Positions 1 through 9,725 of a DNA stretch of 64,000 nucleotides are shown one piece after another (within the stretch, counting starts at the first letter, position 1; the number at the start of each line of letters is the position of its first letter). Source of the stretch: Sphingobacteriales bacterium (GTDB lineage: Bacteria; Bacteroidota; Bacteroidia; Sphingobacteriales; Sphingobacteriaceae). The stretch covers positions 110,595-174,594 of the forward strand of contig JAQBOG010000036.1 of assembly GCA_028288165.1 (NCBI GenBank), given 5' to 3'. Made by a program: the position numbers and the translations under genes. The notes under the pieces are model-generated. The model did no database searches, was not told the origin of the DNA, and saw only the letters and a program-made list of their open reading frames with translations.

Positions 1-1
1 T

Positions 2-682
2 AATGATATATATCTTTCTGGTTTCGATGGTTCAAGTGTGACGTTGTTTACAGGTAAGCTGCAAAATGACAGCACAATAGTGGATGGTAAATATTATTCT
101 GGCTTCACATCGATACAGCAATGGCAGGCAAGAAAAGACAAAAATGCAATTTTACCTGATGCATACTCTTTAACCGCTTTAAAACCTGGAATAAATAAAA
201 TCAATTTCACTTTTCCTGATTTAAACGATAAAAAGGTTTCTACTAAAGATATTAAGTATAAAAATAAAGTTCTCATAATACAATTTTTAGGATCCTGGTG
301 TCCTAACTGTATGGATGAAACGGCCTTTTTAAGCAATTTTTATGAAAAAAATAACAAGCTTGGTGTTGAAGTGATTGGCTTGGCATATGAAAGAACGAGC
401 GATTTAAATAAATCAAAACGAGCGGTTATAAATCTCAAAAATAGATTTAATGTGCCATATGATATATTAGTAACTGGGTTTACCAATAATACGAAAGAAG
501 TAGTAAAAAGTATACCTGAACTTAATTCGTTTATCGCCTTTCCTACTACTTTAATTATTGATAAACAGGGAGTGGTACGGAAAATACATACAGGTTTTTC
601 GGGACCAGGTACAGGAAAGTATTACGAAGACTTCATGAATGAATTCGAACAAACAATTAAGAACCTTTTGGCAGAAAAATAA
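2..682 (+). CDS. TlpA-like thioredoxin-fold thiol:disulfide oxidoreductase, 5' end missing
   Basis: The reading frame is open to the left edge, so the start codon lies outside the window; the GTG at 38 is internal. The visible 226 residues end in a thioredoxin-like domain with the redox motif WCPNC (G-S-W-C-P-N-C) and a later cis-proline-type stretch (FIAFPTTLIIDKQG). The upstream part is beta-rich and unassigned. In Bacteroidota such proteins are usually secreted or lipid-anchored TlpA/ResA reductases acting on extracytoplasmic cysteines or cytochrome c maturation; that role is inferred from the family. The stop codon is one base before the start of the M1 peptidase gene, so the two are probably co-transcribed. 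The signal peptide cannot be seen. Confidence 0.85.
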   Translation, partial: NDIYLSGFDGSSVTLFTGKLQNDSTIVDGKYYSGFTSIQQWQARKDKNAILPDAYSLTALKPGINKINFTFPDLNDKKVSTKDIKYKNKVLIIQFLGSWCPNCMDETAFLSNFYEKNNKLGVEVIGLAYERTSDLNKSKRAVINLKNRFNVPYDILVTGFTNNTKEVVKSIPELNSFIAFPTTLIIDKQGVVRKIHTGFSGPGTGKYYEDFMNEFEQTIKNLLAEK

Positions 683-683
683 T

Positions 684-2807
684 ATGAAATTAAACGTCTT
701 TAAATGCTGCTTCATTACAGCTGCATTTTTTATAATATCATGTTCAACTCGTAAAACGCCAGCCGGGTCCACGATAAGTCAAACCAGCCCATGGTTATCT
801 GAGTCTTATAGGGCAACTTATCCAAAAGTAACAGATATCATAAACACTCGTTTAGATGTGAGCTTTAATTGGGATAGTGCTTTCGTAATCGGTAAAGCCA
901 CCATTTTAGCCAAGCCCTATTTTTATCCTTCAAATCAGGTAGTGCTTGATGCTAACGGATTTCAGATCAATACAGTTTCACTGATAAAAGGCGATGATAG
1001 AATACCATTGAAATATTCATACAACAATAAAAAACTCGTTATCCAGCTTGATAAAACATATACAAAAGATCAGAAATTTTCAATTTTTGTTGATTACGTT
1101 GCCATGCCCTATAAGTTAAAAGTAGGCCCGGATATCGATAGAACTGATGATAGAGGGATTTATTTTATTAACAGAGATGGTAAGGATAAAAACAAGCCCA
1201 AGCAAATCTGGACACAGGGTGAAACTGAGTGTAACTCCAGCTGGTTTCCAACTATAAATGGACCGCAGGAAAAAATGACTCAGGAAGTAAATATTACGGT
1301 AGCCAATGAGTTTATAACACTGTCTAACGGGACACTTGAGTATTCTAGTTTAAATGGTAATGGTACCAGAACAGATAGTTGGCGTCAAGAGCAACCTCAC
1401 TCTACATATTTAACAATGTTAGCTGTAGGAAAGTTTACTATTGCAAAAGATACCTGGAATGATAAGGAAGTAAATTACTACACAGAGCCGGAGTATGCGC
1501 CCTTGGCAAAAAAAGTGTTTGGTAAGACCCCGGAAATGATGCAGTTCTTTTCAAAAAAGCTTGGGGTAGACTATCCTTGGGATAAATATTCACAAATTGT
1601 GGTTCGTGATTTTGTAAGCGGCGCTATGGAGAATACTTCAGCAACAGTATTATTCGATAAAATGAATATGACTGAAGGTCAATACCTTGATCAAGATTAC
1701 GAAGATTTCATCGCCCACGAATTATTCCATCAATGGTTTGGAGATTTGGTTACTGCGGAATCCTGGTCAAATTTGTCTTTAAATGAATCTTTCGCTACCT
1801 ATGGTGAATACCTCTGGATGGAATTTAAATATGGCCGTGATTATGCCGATCTCCACGGAATGGAAGATTTACAAACCTATCTTCGGAGCGCTAAAGACAA
1901 GGAGGTTCCCCTTATAAGGTATAATTATAGTGATCGGGAGCACATGTTTGATGAGGTATCGTATCAAAAAGGAGGTCGAATACTTAATATGTTAAGAAGA
2001 ACAGTGGGAGATGATGCTTTCTTCAAATCCATTAATTTATACCTAACTAAAAACGCATATAAAACCGCAGAGATTCACGATTTAAGGATGGCTTTTGAAG
2101 AAGTTACCGGGCAAGACTTAAATTGGTTTTTTACCGAATGGTTTTTAGCTCCAGGTCATCCAAAATTAACCATCAACACATTGTATGATAGCAATAGTAA
2201 ACAAGTAAATATCTCCATTCGCCAAAATCAAGATCTTACAAAAGTTCCTTTGTATCGCATTCCGCTGGCTGTTGATATTTATGTAAATAACAGGGTTGAA
2301 CGTAAGGAGATAATCCTGGAAAATCAAAATCAATCTTTTTCATTTAAATGCGATGATGCGCCCTCCCTCATAAATGTAGATGCGGAGAAATATGTTGTTG
2401 GAGAGAAAACAGAAAATAAGTCGTTAGAACAGTATATATACCAATATCAGCATGCACCGTTATTTATGGATAGATATGAAGCTGTAGCCGTTATCAAAAA
2501 TCATAAAGAAAATAAGGATGCAAGATCAACGATGATCATGGCTCTAAATGATAAAAATGAAGTTTTAAGAAGATCTGCTCTTGATTTTGTGTCTGACTTG
2601 AACGATGATGAAAAGAAATCCAGTTATGATAGAATAGTGAACATTGCCTTAAAAGATGAAAAATCGTTAGTAAGAGCAGCAGCAATAAAACAATTGTTTT
2701 CTACGTATTCAAGTTATGATAACGATCAAATTTATAAGGAAGCTAAAAAAGATAGATCCGCTAGTGTGATAAAAGCGTTGAATAATATATCTTCAGGTAA
2801 GCTTTAA
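684..2807 (+). CDS. M1 family aminopeptidase, lipoprotein
   Basis: Zinc aminopeptidase of the gluzincin M1 family, about 707 residues. The exopeptidase motif GAMEN and the zinc motif HELFH (about residues 345-349) are present, with the third ligand Glu about 19 residues later in LNESFATY. The C-terminus is helical and HEAT-like. I start at 684 rather than the longer in-frame start at 639, because 684 gives a short basic N-terminus, a hydrophobic core and a lipobox ending IISC, as expected for an exported lipoprotein. The start follows the preceding stop by one base, which supports one operon. Likely role: trimming N-terminal residues from peptides in the periplasm or at the outer membrane. 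Confidence 0.93.
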   Translation: MKLNVFKCCFITAAFFIISCSTRKTPAGSTISQTSPWLSESYRATYPKVTDIINTRLDVSFNWDSAFVIGKATILAKPYFYPSNQVVLDANGFQINTVSLIKGDDRIPLKYSYNNKKLVIQLDKTYTKDQKFSIFVDYVAMPYKLKVGPDIDRTDDRGIYFINRDGKDKNKPKQIWTQGETECNSSWFPTINGPQEKMTQEVNITVANEFITLSNGTLEYSSLNGNGTRTDSWRQEQPHSTYLTMLAVGKFTIAKDTWNDKEVNYYTEPEYAPLAKKVFGKTPEMMQFFSKKLGVDYPWDKYSQIVVRDFVSGAMENTSATVLFDKMNMTEGQYLDQDYEDFIAHELFHQWFGDLVTAESWSNLSLNESFATYGEYLWMEFKYGRDYADLHGMEDLQTYLRSAKDKEVPLIRYNYSDREHMFDEVSYQKGGRILNMLRRTVGDDAFFKSINLYLTKNAYKTAEIHDLRMAFEEVTGQDLNWFFTEWFLAPGHPKLTINTLYDSNSKQVNISIRQNQDLTKVPLYRIPLAVDIYVNNRVERKEIILENQNQSFSFKCDDAPSLINVDAEKYVVGEKTENKSLEQYIYQYQHAPLFMDRYEAVAVIKNHKENKDARSTMIMALNDKNEVLRRSALDFVSDLNDDEKKSSYDRIVNIALKDEKSLVRAAAIKQLFSTYSSYDNDQIYKEAKKDRSASVIKALNNISSGKL

Positions 2808-3145
2808 TCGTTCTCTTTAAATAAACCGAAAACCATTTTTATGAGTGCCAAAACAATGGCAAATATAGCTGCATTGAAAAAAGAATGAGTATTAAAGCTA
2901 GTCATGAAGTTATCAACAAGCAAAACCATTAATACAGTTATAATAAAAGAAACAAGGCCTAAGGTTAAAAAGTTAATAGGAAAAGTTAAGATTCGTAAAA
3001 CGGTGCCAATAGTTGCGTTTGCCAGCCCAATCAGTATCCCCGCTATTAATGCGCTAAGAAAATTAGAAACATCTACACCTGGGATGAGGTAAGCTGCTAA
3101 TACTACTGCTACTCCTAATAATAAAGTTTCGATTATAAATCTCAT
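2804..3145 (-). CDS. Small four-TM membrane protein, phage holin superfamily IV-like (YvlD type)
   Basis: 113 residues, almost entirely hydrophobic, with about four predicted membrane helices and the pattern NFLSALIAGILIGLANA followed by LRILTFPINFLTLGL. That pattern is typical of the mycobacterial four-TMS holin superfamily/YvlD group. Despite the name, chromosomal members are not known lysis proteins and their role is unknown. It is convergent with the M1 gene and overlaps its last four bases, so the two ends are tightly packed. No phage genes are nearby. Confidence 0.8.
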   Translation of the reverse strand: MRFIIETLLLGVAVVLAAYLIPGVDVSNFLSALIAGILIGLANATIGTVLRILTFPINFLTLGLVSFIITVLMVLLVDNFMTSFNTHSFFNAAIFAIVLALIKMVFGLFKEND

Positions 3146-3205
3146 GGTTTCAATGTTTAGTTAGTGAATTTGTAATATGTAATGGGTAGCAACGCCATGT
3201 AAAGT

Positions 3206-3730
3206 ATGAAAATTAGAGATCTTTTTTTTATTTTTTCAATGATCATGTTTGTAAAGTGTACATATTCAGAAAAAATATCAAATCTTAATGCCACGAATAT
3301 TAAAATAAAATTGTCTTCTGATAACAAGAATGTGGAGTTCTATCCGCTTCCAGATTATGCACTTCGAATTTTAAAGTCAGATTCATTAAGTCAAAAGCAA
3401 TACGAAAACCTTTTTGCTGTTTATCTAGAAACAAATGATGAGGACATTCGAGATCTGCAAGAACCCATTCAAGGTACTTATTATATTACTGATACCTCAA
3501 TAATTTTTAGCCCGAAGTCAGAATTTAAAAAGAATCAAGCATATTACGCTATTTGTAACATTAAAAACTTGCTCCTCGATCCTTCCGAAATTATAACAAG
3601 CCAAAAAATGCCTGGAAGAGAGAGCCCAGTACAATTAAATTCAAGATTAATAGCCGTAAATAATAAGCATAAAATGAATTTCACTCAATGTTTTCTTAAT
3701 AAAAAATATTGCTTATATTTGTGCATCTGA
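3206..3730 (+). CDS. Uncharacterised lipoprotein, 3' end possibly frame-shifted
   Basis: The family is not recognised. The N-terminus is a short hydrophobic signal ending FVKC, a plausible lipobox. The body is beta-rich (EFYPLPDYALRIL, GTYYITDTSIIFSP) and resembles small Bacteroidota lipoproteins with one Ig-like sheet. The last 35 residues look non-native: they run through the -7 box of the rimP promoter, and the stop lies in the hairpin that follows. A GAGAGAG dinucleotide run at about 3616-3624 suggests slippage. Removing one AG gives a different ending, REPSTIKFKINSRK, with a stop at 3661-3663. I list the frame as it stands. Expression and function are unknown. Confidence 0.6.
   Translation: MKIRDLFFIFSMIMFVKCTYSEKISNLNATNIKIKLSSDNKNVEFYPLPDYALRILKSDSLSQKQYENLFAVYLETNDEDIRDLQEPIQGTYYITDTSIIFSPKSEFKKNQAYYAICNIKNLLLDPSEIITSQKMPGRESPVQLNSRLIAVNNKHKMNFTQCFLNKKYCLYLCI
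3714..3721 (+). promoter_or_regulatory. -7 box TATATTTG, promoter for rimP-nusA-infB
   Basis: Perfect match to the Bacteroidota sigma-A -7 consensus TAnnTTTG, 78 bases before rimP. The expected start of transcription is about 3727, so the hairpin at 3730-3758 would sit at roughly +3. No convincing -33 TTTG is visible; TTTTC at 3691 is the nearest T-rich candidate. Confidence 0.55.
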
Positions 3731-3758
3731 AAAGAGGGGGCAATTTGTCCCCTCTTTT
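3730..3758 (+). terminator. Hairpin with U-tract at the start of the rimP transcript
   Basis: Ten-pair perfect stem AAAAGAGGGG / CCCCTCTTTT with a nine-base loop, followed by GTTTT. It can end transcription of the upstream lipoprotein gene. Because the rimP -7 box lies just before it, it would also be at the very 5' end of the rimP-nusA-infB mRNA, where it could act as a stabilising hairpin or early attenuator. Confidence 0.75.
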
Positions 3759-3798
3759 GTTTTACTATTATCTTTAATATATTGAAATTGAAATAAAT

Positions 3799-4284
3799 AT
3801 GAAGATTGAAGATAGGGTTACTCAACTAGTTGAAGAGAAGATAGCTGATCGTCCTGATTTATTTCTTGTTAGTGTTGAAATGCTGCCAGTAAGCGGGGTT
3901 TTAACTATTTTAGTAGATGGTGATAATGGTATTGCAATACAAGATTGTGCGGCAATAAGCAGGTATGTAGGTTTTCAACTTGAAGAAGAGAGTGCAATTG
4001 AACAAGCATATAATCTGCAAGTTTCCTCTCCAGGGATAGATACTCCATTAAAGTTCAAAAGACAGTACGAGAAAAACGTAAATCGGACTTTAAAAATTAA
4101 AACATCTGATGATGCGACACGTGAAGGTAAATTGCTAGAAGTTGTAGATGATGGGATTTTAATATTGGAGGATGTAAAACCTCCGAAGGTACCCGGTGAA
4201 AAAAGTAAAAAGGTAATTTCAATTGAGAGTTTTATCTCCTTTGAAGAGATCAAAGAAGCAAAAGTTATTATAAGTTTCAAATAA
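3799..4284 (+). CDS. rimP: Ribosome maturation factor RimP
   Basis: 161 residues, close to the family length. It has the RimP N-terminal alpha/beta domain (LVSVEMLPVSGVLTILVDGDNGIAIQDCAAISR) and the C-terminal SH3-like barrel (VSSPGIDTPLKF, REGKLLEVVDDGILIL). RimP binds free 30S subunits and helps late assembly of the small subunit head. The order rimP-nusA-infB is the classic conserved transcription/translation operon, and nusA starts 60 bases downstream. Confidence 0.95.
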   Translation: MKIEDRVTQLVEEKIADRPDLFLVSVEMLPVSGVLTILVDGDNGIAIQDCAAISRYVGFQLEEESAIEQAYNLQVSSPGIDTPLKFKRQYEKNVNRTLKIKTSDDATREGKLLEVVDDGILILEDVKPPKVPGEKSKKVISIESFISFEEIKEAKVIISFK

Positions 4285-4344
4285 AATATATAATTACCTC
4301 TGGTTTATTCCAGTTGTAATTATTAAATTAATTACATTAAAAAA

Positions 4345-5580
4345 ATGAGCAATATTAATTTAATTGATTCATTCCAGGAGTTTAAAGACTTTAAGAATAT
4401 TGATCGTCCAACGGTGATCAGTGTGTTGGAAGAAGTGTTCCGTAGCATGTTGCGCAAAAGATTTGGTACGGATGAGAATTGTGATATTATCGTTAACCCG
4501 GATAATGGAGATTTAGAGATCTGGCGTACACGAACGGTAATGGAAGATGGCTTTTCTGAGGACGATGATTTAGAAATTGAATTGCTTGAAGCTTCGAAGA
4601 TTGATCCGGATATTGCGGTTGGAGATGACTTTATTGAACAAATTACTTTAGAAAGCTTCGGTCGTCGTGCAATTTTAGCAGCTCGTCAAACACTTGTTTC
4701 AAAAGTTTTGGAGCTTGAGAAAGACGAAATCTTTAAAAAGTATAAAGATCGTGTTGGTGAGATTGTAACTGGCGAAGTGTATCAGGTTTGGAAGAAAGAA
4801 ACCTTAGTTCTTGATGATGAAGGTAACGAATTGCTGATGCCTAAAACGGATCAAATTCCTGCTGATTACTTTAAGAAAGGAGATTCTGTAAGAGCGATTA
4901 TTTCTAAAGTGGAAATGATTAACAGTAATCCTAAAATTATCATTTCAAGAACTGCTCCTGAGTTTCTACAACGTTTGTTTGAGATGGAAGTTCCGGAGAT
5001 TTTTGATGGTTTAATAACTATTAAGAAGATTGTAAGAGAGCCTGGTGAAAGAGCTAAGGTGGCCGTGGAGTCATACGATGATCGTATTGATCCGGTAGGT
5101 GCATGTGTTGGGATGAAAGGTTCCCGTATTCATGGAATCGTTCGTGAGTTGAAAAACGAAAATATTGACGTAATAAATTTTACAAATAATGTTTCATTAT
5201 ATATTCAGCGTGCTTTAAGTCCAGCTAAAATTACATCAATCAAGTTAGATGAAGAAGAAAAACGTGCTGCGGTTTATTTAAAACCTGATCAGGTGTCATT
5301 GGCTATTGGTCGTGGTGGTCATAACATTAAGCTGGCGGGCAAGTTAACCGGATATGAAATTGATGTATATCGTGAAGCTCATGAAGATGAAGAAGATGTG
5401 GATATTGAGGAATTTTCAGATGAAATAGAAGGTTGGGTTATTGACGAATTTAAGCGTGTTGGCTTGGATACCGCAAAGTCTGTACTTGCATTAACTGCAG
5501 ATGAATTAGTTAAACGTACTGATTTGGAAGAGAATACAGTGAAAGAAGTAATTGAAATTTTAAGAACAGAATTCGAATAA
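4345..5580 (+). CDS. nusA: Transcription termination/antitermination factor NusA
   Basis: 411 residues. N-terminal RNA-polymerase-binding domain, then S1 domain (GEIVTGEVYQVWKKETLVLDDEGNELLMP) and two KH domains (DPVGACVGMKGSRIHGIVREL, VSLAIGRGGHNIKLAGKLTG). The C-terminus is a short acidic stretch with one helix-hairpin-like segment rather than the long repeats of enterics. NusA modulates pausing, hairpin termination and antitermination. Since a terminator-like hairpin heads this operon, autoregulation is possible but only inferred. Confidence 0.97.
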   Translation: MSNINLIDSFQEFKDFKNIDRPTVISVLEEVFRSMLRKRFGTDENCDIIVNPDNGDLEIWRTRTVMEDGFSEDDDLEIELLEASKIDPDIAVGDDFIEQITLESFGRRAILAARQTLVSKVLELEKDEIFKKYKDRVGEIVTGEVYQVWKKETLVLDDEGNELLMPKTDQIPADYFKKGDSVRAIISKVEMINSNPKIIISRTAPEFLQRLFEMEVPEIFDGLITIKKIVREPGERAKVAVESYDDRIDPVGACVGMKGSRIHGIVRELKNENIDVINFTNNVSLYIQRALSPAKITSIKLDEEEKRAAVYLKPDQVSLAIGRGGHNIKLAGKLTGYEIDVYREAHEDEEDVDIEEFSDEIEGWVIDEFKRVGLDTAKSVLALTADELVKRTDLEENTVKEVIEILRTEFE

Positions 5581-5627
5581 TATTGTTTTTGTAGTACGTT
5601 CAACTCTTTATTAACAACATAAAAACG

Positions 5628-5635
5628 TACTTTTG
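5628..5635 (+). promoter_or_regulatory. Possible internal -7 box (TACTTTTG) before infB
   Basis: Matches TAnnTTTG 28 bases upstream of the infB start, in the 83-base nusA-infB gap. No clear -33 element. It could give infB its own transcript alongside the rimP operon read-through. Confidence 0.35.
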
Positions 5636-5663
5636 TATAAAATCAAGCGAGGTTAAATAATAA

Positions 5664-8600
5664 ATGTCAGAAGGTAAAAGCACAAATTTACTTAAAGCTG
5701 CGAAAGAACTGAATATAGGTTTGTCTACAGCGGTTGAGTTTTTAGGGAAGAAAGGTTTCTCAGTAGAAAGCCGTCCCAATACAAAACTCACCGATGAAAT
5801 GTATAGTGTTCTTTCAAAAGAGTTTCAAGGTGATAAAATTGTAAGAGAGGAAGCCAAACAAATTTTTATTGGCAAAATCCGTCGTGATGACGCTCCTCTA
5901 GCTACCACAGAAAGAGCTGAAACACAGCGTTCTGCAGATTTAGATCAGGAAGAAATTTTGATCAAAAATGCAAATGCGTTCGCTCATTCAGAAAAGCCAA
6001 AACCGGCACCTTCAGAGGTCAGGACCGAAGATCCTAAACCAGAGGTTGTAAAATCTCCAGAAACCCAACCTGAAGATGTAAAACCAGAAGAAGGTGGTTT
6101 ACCTGGTGTTAAAGTTGTTGGCAAAATTAACTTGGATGATCTTAATCCTCGACGTGTAGTTAAGGTTGAGGAAGTTGAAACGCCTTCGGCACCAATAGTA
6201 GCTAAACCTGAAGAAGCGCCCAAACTGGATCCTGTTGAAGTTAAAGTGGAGATTAAGGAGCCTGTTAAGCCAGAAGTTATTGAAAGTGCGCCTGTAATAG
6301 AAGTTAAAGCGGAAGAAAAACCACAAGTTACTGCCATACCAGAACAAGAAAAACCCGTTGTAGAAGCAGTTAAAAGTGTGTCAACGCCGCAGCCAGTTCA
6401 AGCGTCGGTAGTAACAGCTCAAGCACCTGCTGCGCCAGAAGAAAATAAATCAGCTGAACAGCAAGAAGGTGATGGTGTAATTCGTGCAAAAGCAGATCGT
6501 TTGACGGGGCCAAATGTAATCGGTAGAATAACATTGCCTACTACTCCTTCCAGACATGGTCAGCCAGTAGCTTCATCTTCAAACGTTGCAGGTGGAGATC
6601 ATAAGCGTAAACGTAAACGTAAAGATCATCCAGCAGGAGGTTCCAACCAACCAAATGCCGCGGGAGCTCAACAGCCAAATGCACATCCTGGAAATCGGCC
6701 ACATCCTGGTGGTCCTGGCCAAAATCAACCGGGAACAAGACCAGGCCCTGGAAATAATCAACCCGGAACTCGTCCTGATTTCAGAAATAGCAACACTAAT
6801 AATAGAGGCCCACAAGGTGGCCCGGGTGGTAACAACACCCGTCCTGATTTTAGAAATAAACCAAGAACCCCTGAAGCTCCAAAGGCCGAGCCTACAGATA
6901 AGGAAATTCAAGACCAGATTAAAGCTACACTTGCTCGTTTAAGTGGTGCTGGTAAATCAGGCAAATTTTCTCAAAGAGCTAAATTACGTCGTCAAAAACG
7001 TGATGATGTTGCACAAAACACCGAAGATGCAGCAGCAGAAAGAGAAGCCCAATCAAAAATATTAAGAGTAACCGAATTTGTAACGGCTAATGAGTTAGCA
7101 AGCATGTTGGACGTTCAGGTAACACAAATTATTTCTACTTGTATGAGTTTAGGAATGTTTGTGTCTATCAATCAACGGCTAGATGCTGAAACGCTAACAA
7201 TTGTTGCTGATGAATTCGGTTATGAAATAGAATTTGTTAAGCCTGAAGATGAAGAATCAATCACTCTTCAGGAATCTGATAGAGAAGAGGATTTAATTTC
7301 AAGGTCTCCGATTGTAACTGTAATGGGCCACGTTGACCACGGTAAAACCTCTTTATTGGATTTTGTTCGTAAGGCAAATGTTATAGCTGGTGAAGCTGGA
7401 GGTATTACGCAACACATTGGTGCCTACGAAGTAAAATTGGAGAATGGAAGAAGCGTTACTTTTCTAGATACTCCTGGTCACGAGGCATTTACGGCGATGA
7501 GAGCACGTGGTGCGCAGGTGACAGATATTGCGATTATTGTTATTGCAGCGGATGATAGTGTGATGCCTCAAACTAAAGAAGCAATTAATCACGCACAAGC
7601 TGCAGCGGTTCCAATTGTATTTGCATTTAGTAAAGTGGATAAGCCTGGTGCGAATACAGAGCGAATTCGTCAGGAATTATCTGCCATGAACATATTGGTA
7701 GAAGATTGGGGTGGTAAATATCAAAGTCAGGAAATTTCTGGTAAAACAGGTTTGGGTGTTGATCTTTTACTAGAAAAGGTGTTACTTGAAGCAGATCTTT
7801 TAGAGTTAAAGGCTAATCCCAATAAACGTGCGGTTGGTACGGTGATAGAAGCGGCTTTAGATAAAGGTCGTGGTATTGTAACTACTGTATTAATTCAATC
7901 AGGAACGTTGCGTGTTGGTGATCCGATTTTAGCAGGATGTTTTAGCGGTAGAGTAAAAGCATTACATAACGAACGCGGACAAAAAGTAGATTTTGCGGGT
8001 CCATCTACTCCAGTTCAAGTACTGGGTATGCAAGGTGCTCCTACTGCGGGAGATAAGTTTAATTCGTTAGAAAGTGAAGTAGAAGCCCGTCAAATTGCAA
8101 ACAAACGTCTGCAATTACAACGTGAACAAGGCTTACGTACTCAAAAACATATTACTCTTGATGAAATTGGCCGTAGGTTAGCAATTGGTAACTTCAAAGA
8201 GTTAAATGTGATTGTTAAGGGTGATGTGGATGGTTCTATTGAAGCTCTTTCTGATTCATTATTGAAACTGTCTACACAACAAATCCAAGTTAACATCATC
8301 CATAAGTCGGTAGGTCAAATTTCAGAATCTGATGTTCTATTAGCTTCTGCATCTGATGCGATTATCATTGGTTTCCAGGTACGCCCATCAGGAAGTGCTC
8401 GTAAACTTGCAGAACAAGAACAAATTGATATCAGGTTATATTCTATTATATACGATGCTATCAACGAAGTGAAAGCTGCAATGGAAGGTATGCTTGCTCC
8501 TGAGTTTGAAGAGAAAATTACTTCAAATGTGGAGATACGAGAAATCTTCAAAATCACGAAGGTTGGTACGATCGCCGGCTGTATGGTACTAGATGGTAAA

Positions 8601-8807
8601 ATCACTCGTAATAGTAAAATAAGAATTATTCGTGATGGTGTTGTAGTTTACACTGGTGAACTAGCTTCATTGAAACGTTTCAAAGATGATGTAAAAGAAG
8701 TTTCAACTAACTACGAATGCGGATTAAATATTTTAAACTTTAATAACATCGAAGTTGGAGATATTGTAGAATCTTATGAACAAGTAGAGGTTAAGAGGAA
8801 ACTGTAA
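5664..8807 (+). CDS. infB: Translation initiation factor IF-2
   Basis: 1047 residues, long even for this phylum. Residues 1-60 form the small IF2_N domain. Residues about 75-430 are a disordered linker: first Pro/Glu/Val/Lys-rich, then Asn/Gly/Pro/Arg-rich with repeated QPGTRP and TRPDFRN units. A second IF2_N domain precedes the GTPase: G1 GHVDHGKT near residue 554, G2 GGITQHIG, G3 DTPGHEAF, G4 SKVD. Translation domains II, III and IV follow. IF-2 delivers fMet-tRNA to the 30S subunit and promotes 70S joining. Several apparent frames on both strands over the linker are composition artefacts. Confidence 0.98.
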   Translation: MSEGKSTNLLKAAKELNIGLSTAVEFLGKKGFSVESRPNTKLTDEMYSVLSKEFQGDKIVREEAKQIFIGKIRRDDAPLATTERAETQRSADLDQEEILIKNANAFAHSEKPKPAPSEVRTEDPKPEVVKSPETQPEDVKPEEGGLPGVKVVGKINLDDLNPRRVVKVEEVETPSAPIVAKPEEAPKLDPVEVKVEIKEPVKPEVIESAPVIEVKAEEKPQVTAIPEQEKPVVEAVKSVSTPQPVQASVVTAQAPAAPEENKSAEQQEGDGVIRAKADRLTGPNVIGRITLPTTPSRHGQPVASSSNVAGGDHKRKRKRKDHPAGGSNQPNAAGAQQPNAHPGNRPHPGGPGQNQPGTRPGPGNNQPGTRPDFRNSNTNNRGPQGGPGGNNTRPDFRNKPRTPEAPKAEPTDKEIQDQIKATLARLSGAGKSGKFSQRAKLRRQKRDDVAQNTEDAAAEREAQSKILRVTEFVTANELASMLDVQVTQIISTCMSLGMFVSINQRLDAETLTIVADEFGYEIEFVKPEDEESITLQESDREEDLISRSPIVTVMGHVDHGKTSLLDFVRKANVIAGEAGGITQHIGAYEVKLENGRSVTFLDTPGHEAFTAMRARGAQVTDIAIIVIAADDSVMPQTKEAINHAQAAAVPIVFAFSKVDKPGANTERIRQELSAMNILVEDWGGKYQSQEISGKTGLGVDLLLEKVLLEADLLELKANPNKRAVGTVIEAALDKGRGIVTTVLIQSGTLRVGDPILAGCFSGRVKALHNERGQKVDFAGPSTPVQVLGMQGAPTAGDKFNSLESEVEARQIANKRLQLQREQGLRTQKHITLDEIGRRLAIGNFKELNVIVKGDVDGSIEALSDSLLKLSTQQIQVNIIHKSVGQISESDVLLASASDAIIIGFQVRPSGSARKLAEQEQIDIRLYSIIYDAINEVKAAMEGMLAPEFEEKITSNVEIREIFKITKVGTIAGCMVLDGKITRNSKIRIIRDGVVVYTGELASLKRFKDDVKEVSTNYECGLNILNFNNIEVGDIVESYEQVEVKRKL

Positions 8808-8828
8808 GGTTATTTTTAATATAATTTT

Positions 8829-8857
8829 AAAAAGCGATCATTTGATCGCTTTTTTTA
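8829..8857 (+). terminator. Intrinsic terminator of the rimP-nusA-infB operon
   Basis: Stem AAAGCGATCA / TGATCGCTTT with a tiny loop and a run of T, starting 22 bases after the infB stop. Confidence 0.85.
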
Positions 8858-8903
8858 TTCAGGAGTAGTTGAAGTCTATTAACTGTACCATAATTAAAAG
8901 ATA

Positions 8904-9713
8904 GTGGGTTTAAGAAAATTATATAAAAGGTTAGTCAATAGATGGGCTATAAGTAAATCTAAAGAGCTTAACATCGGTTTGGAATTGGATCGAATTTATC
9001 TTTTTCCTGCAAACAAGGTAGGCTTTGCAAACATATTTGATAAGCCCTTCAAGTTCCATGATGGGAAAAGTTTTGTTTCCACTTATAAAGAGCTTTTTCA
9101 GTGCGATATATACAAATTTAATCCTTCAAACACTTCTTCGACCATTCTTGATTGTGGTGCTAATATGGGCTTAAGTGTTCTCTACTTTTCAAAAAATTAT
9201 CCAAATCATACCATAGTTGCTTTCGAACCTGATGAAAATATTTTCAACATACTAAAAGAGAACGTAGAAAGCTTTAATTTAAAAAACGTAATACTACATC
9301 AAAAAGCAGTCTGGACTAGATCCGAAACTCTTAAATTTTATTCTGATGGAGGAATGGGAGGCAGAATTGATAATGCATATAGAGGGCAGGAACCCAAAAT
9401 TATCGAAGCTGTACCACTTCTTGATTATTTAACTGACGAGATAGATTTTTTAAAAATAGATATTGAAGGAGCTGAAGATGAAGTTTTAAAATATTGCGAT
9501 GAAAATTTGAAAAAGGCAAAACACATTTTTTTTGAATATCATAATAACATTAATAATCCTCAGACTTTACATGAACTTCTTGAGCTAGTCAAGAAGAATG
9601 GTTTTCATTATTATATCAAGGAATCAGCAACCAGACAAAAACCCTTTGTTGATAAAACGCTGATTTGCGAATCGTTTGATATGGCAATAAATGTATTTTG
9701 CTACAAGCAATAG
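8904..9713 (+). CDS. FkbM family methyltransferase
   Basis: 269 residues starting at GTG; no ATG fits before the conserved fold. SAM-binding Rossmann motif I is ILDCGANMGLSVLYFSKNYP, followed by the acidic loop VVAFEPDENIF and the post-motif DFLKIDIEGAEDEVLKY, which define FkbM-type O-methyltransferases. The N-terminal 80 residues are a family-typical extension. In bacteria these enzymes often O-methylate sugars or lipid-linked glycans. The neighbouring glycosyltransferase block fits surface polysaccharide modification, but the substrate is not visible. It is convergent with that block. Confidence 0.88.
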   Translation: MGLRKLYKRLVNRWAISKSKELNIGLELDRIYLFPANKVGFANIFDKPFKFHDGKSFVSTYKELFQCDIYKFNPSNTSSTILDCGANMGLSVLYFSKNYPNHTIVAFEPDENIFNILKENVESFNLKNVILHQKAVWTRSETLKFYSDGGMGGRIDNAYRGQEPKIIEAVPLLDYLTDEIDFLKIDIEGAEDEVLKYCDENLKKAKHIFFEYHNNINNPQTLHELLELVKKNGFHYYIKESATRQKPFVDKTLICESFDMAINVFCYKQ

Positions 9714-9725
9714 AAAGAAGATCAG

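Noticed and set aside
2804..3145. Prophage remnant because of the holin-type protein
   Set aside because: No other phage gene nearby; chromosomal members of this superfamily are common.
6586..6942. Long frames on both strands over the infB linker
   Set aside because: They follow from the repetitive Pro/Asn/Gly/Arg codons of infB and show no protein-like pattern of their own.
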